DNA from: Diphasiastrum complanatum
Lineage: Eukaryota > Streptophyta > Lycopodiopsida > Lycopodiales > Lycopodiaceae
Assembly: GCA_029204225.1 (NCBI GenBank)
Contig: CM055109.1
Span: 40,581,797-40,645,796, forward strand
DNA: 64,000 nucleotides
Reading direction: 5' to 3'
Below are positions 63,870 through 64,000 of the stretch, one piece after another. The stretch's first letter is position 1. Each line of letters starts with the position of its first letter. The notes under the pieces are model-generated. The model saw only the letters and a list, made by a program, of their open reading frames with translations, was not told where the DNA came from and did not search any database. The translations under genes and the position numbers were made by a program.

Positions 63870-64000
63870 GATCAATCAGGCTTTATAGCACAACATGGAA
63901 CATGTGCATAGCTGCACAGCCAAAGATACGGATGTGAGTCAGATTGGATTTTCTACCCCACCATAATTTCGTGTGGTGTCGTGTGAGGAACACCAAACTT
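63870..64000 (-). pseudogene. R14 copia integrase C-terminal fragment at the window edge
   Basis: The minus strand reads PHTTPHEI, then after a frameshift WGRKSNLTHIRIFGCAAMHM, the integrase C-terminal domain of a copia of the R12 type (R12: TPHEIWWKSKPNLAHVRTFG). It continues beyond the window on the right. Confidence 0.82.

Overview
The window looks like repeat-rich intergenic DNA from a large land-plant genome. It is AT-rich, and most of it is Ty1/copia LTR retrotransposons with plant-type initiator-Met tRNA primer sites (TGGTATCAGAGC and variants). Between them lie decayed exons of plant gene families: a type-A DnaJ, a CER1-like wax-biosynthesis enzyme and an unrecognised intron-containing gene. 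The lineage cannot be fixed from this sequence alone. I see no complete functional host gene, tRNA, rRNA or CRISPR array.

Layout. 1-1.57 kb: an unrecognised 288-residue ORF followed by a polypurine tract and an LTR-like sequence with a (CT)24 run. 1.9-2.33 kb: DnaJ pseudogene (minus). 3.2-4.1 kb: a tandem hairpin cluster and a diverged tandem repeat. 4.9-9.6 kb: an old minus-strand copia (R1) split by R2 (plus, 5484-9351, target duplication ACATT). 9.59-11.75 kb: R3, a 5' LTR plus gag, truncated. 12.4-18.6 kb: R4, a full-length minus-strand copia (two 732-bp LTRs, duplication TATTA) with a few inactivating mutations. 20.5-21.2 kb: foldback sequences around a CER1-like exon. 21.3-31.6 kb: R5 (minus) with R6 (24884-30131, duplication ATTGG) nested in its gag. 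31.6-32.5 kb: minisatellite and inverted repeats. 33.1-36.65 kb: relics of an unknown spliced gene. 37.0-62.6 kb: a deep nest. R7 (plus, truncated) abuts a lone LTR (R8) and R9 (minus). The R9 LTR is split by R10 (40812-61226, minus). The R10 integrase is split by R11 (43981-53301, plus, duplication ACACT) and R13 (53343-58357, plus), only 41 bp apart. R11 carries the truncated R12 in its leader. The right edge holds an LTR fragment and an integrase fragment (R14).

How the parts relate. R4 and R11 keep gag, protease, integrase, reverse transcriptase (YVDD) and RNase H with only a few disabling changes, and their LTR pairs are about 98-99% identical by eye, so they are recent. R5, R6, R13 and probably R7 and R9 are different. 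They keep LTRs, primer site, polypurine tract and parts of gag, protease and the integrase/RT linker, but reverse transcriptase (and in R5 and R13 integrase too) is replaced by anonymous coding-like sequence partly shared between elements. They would depend on helper elements. Several otherwise different LTRs carry the palindrome TTTCACACGTGTGAAA about 160-175 bp downstream of the LTR TATA box, that is, inside the predicted transcript. These two observations are the most promising leads here.
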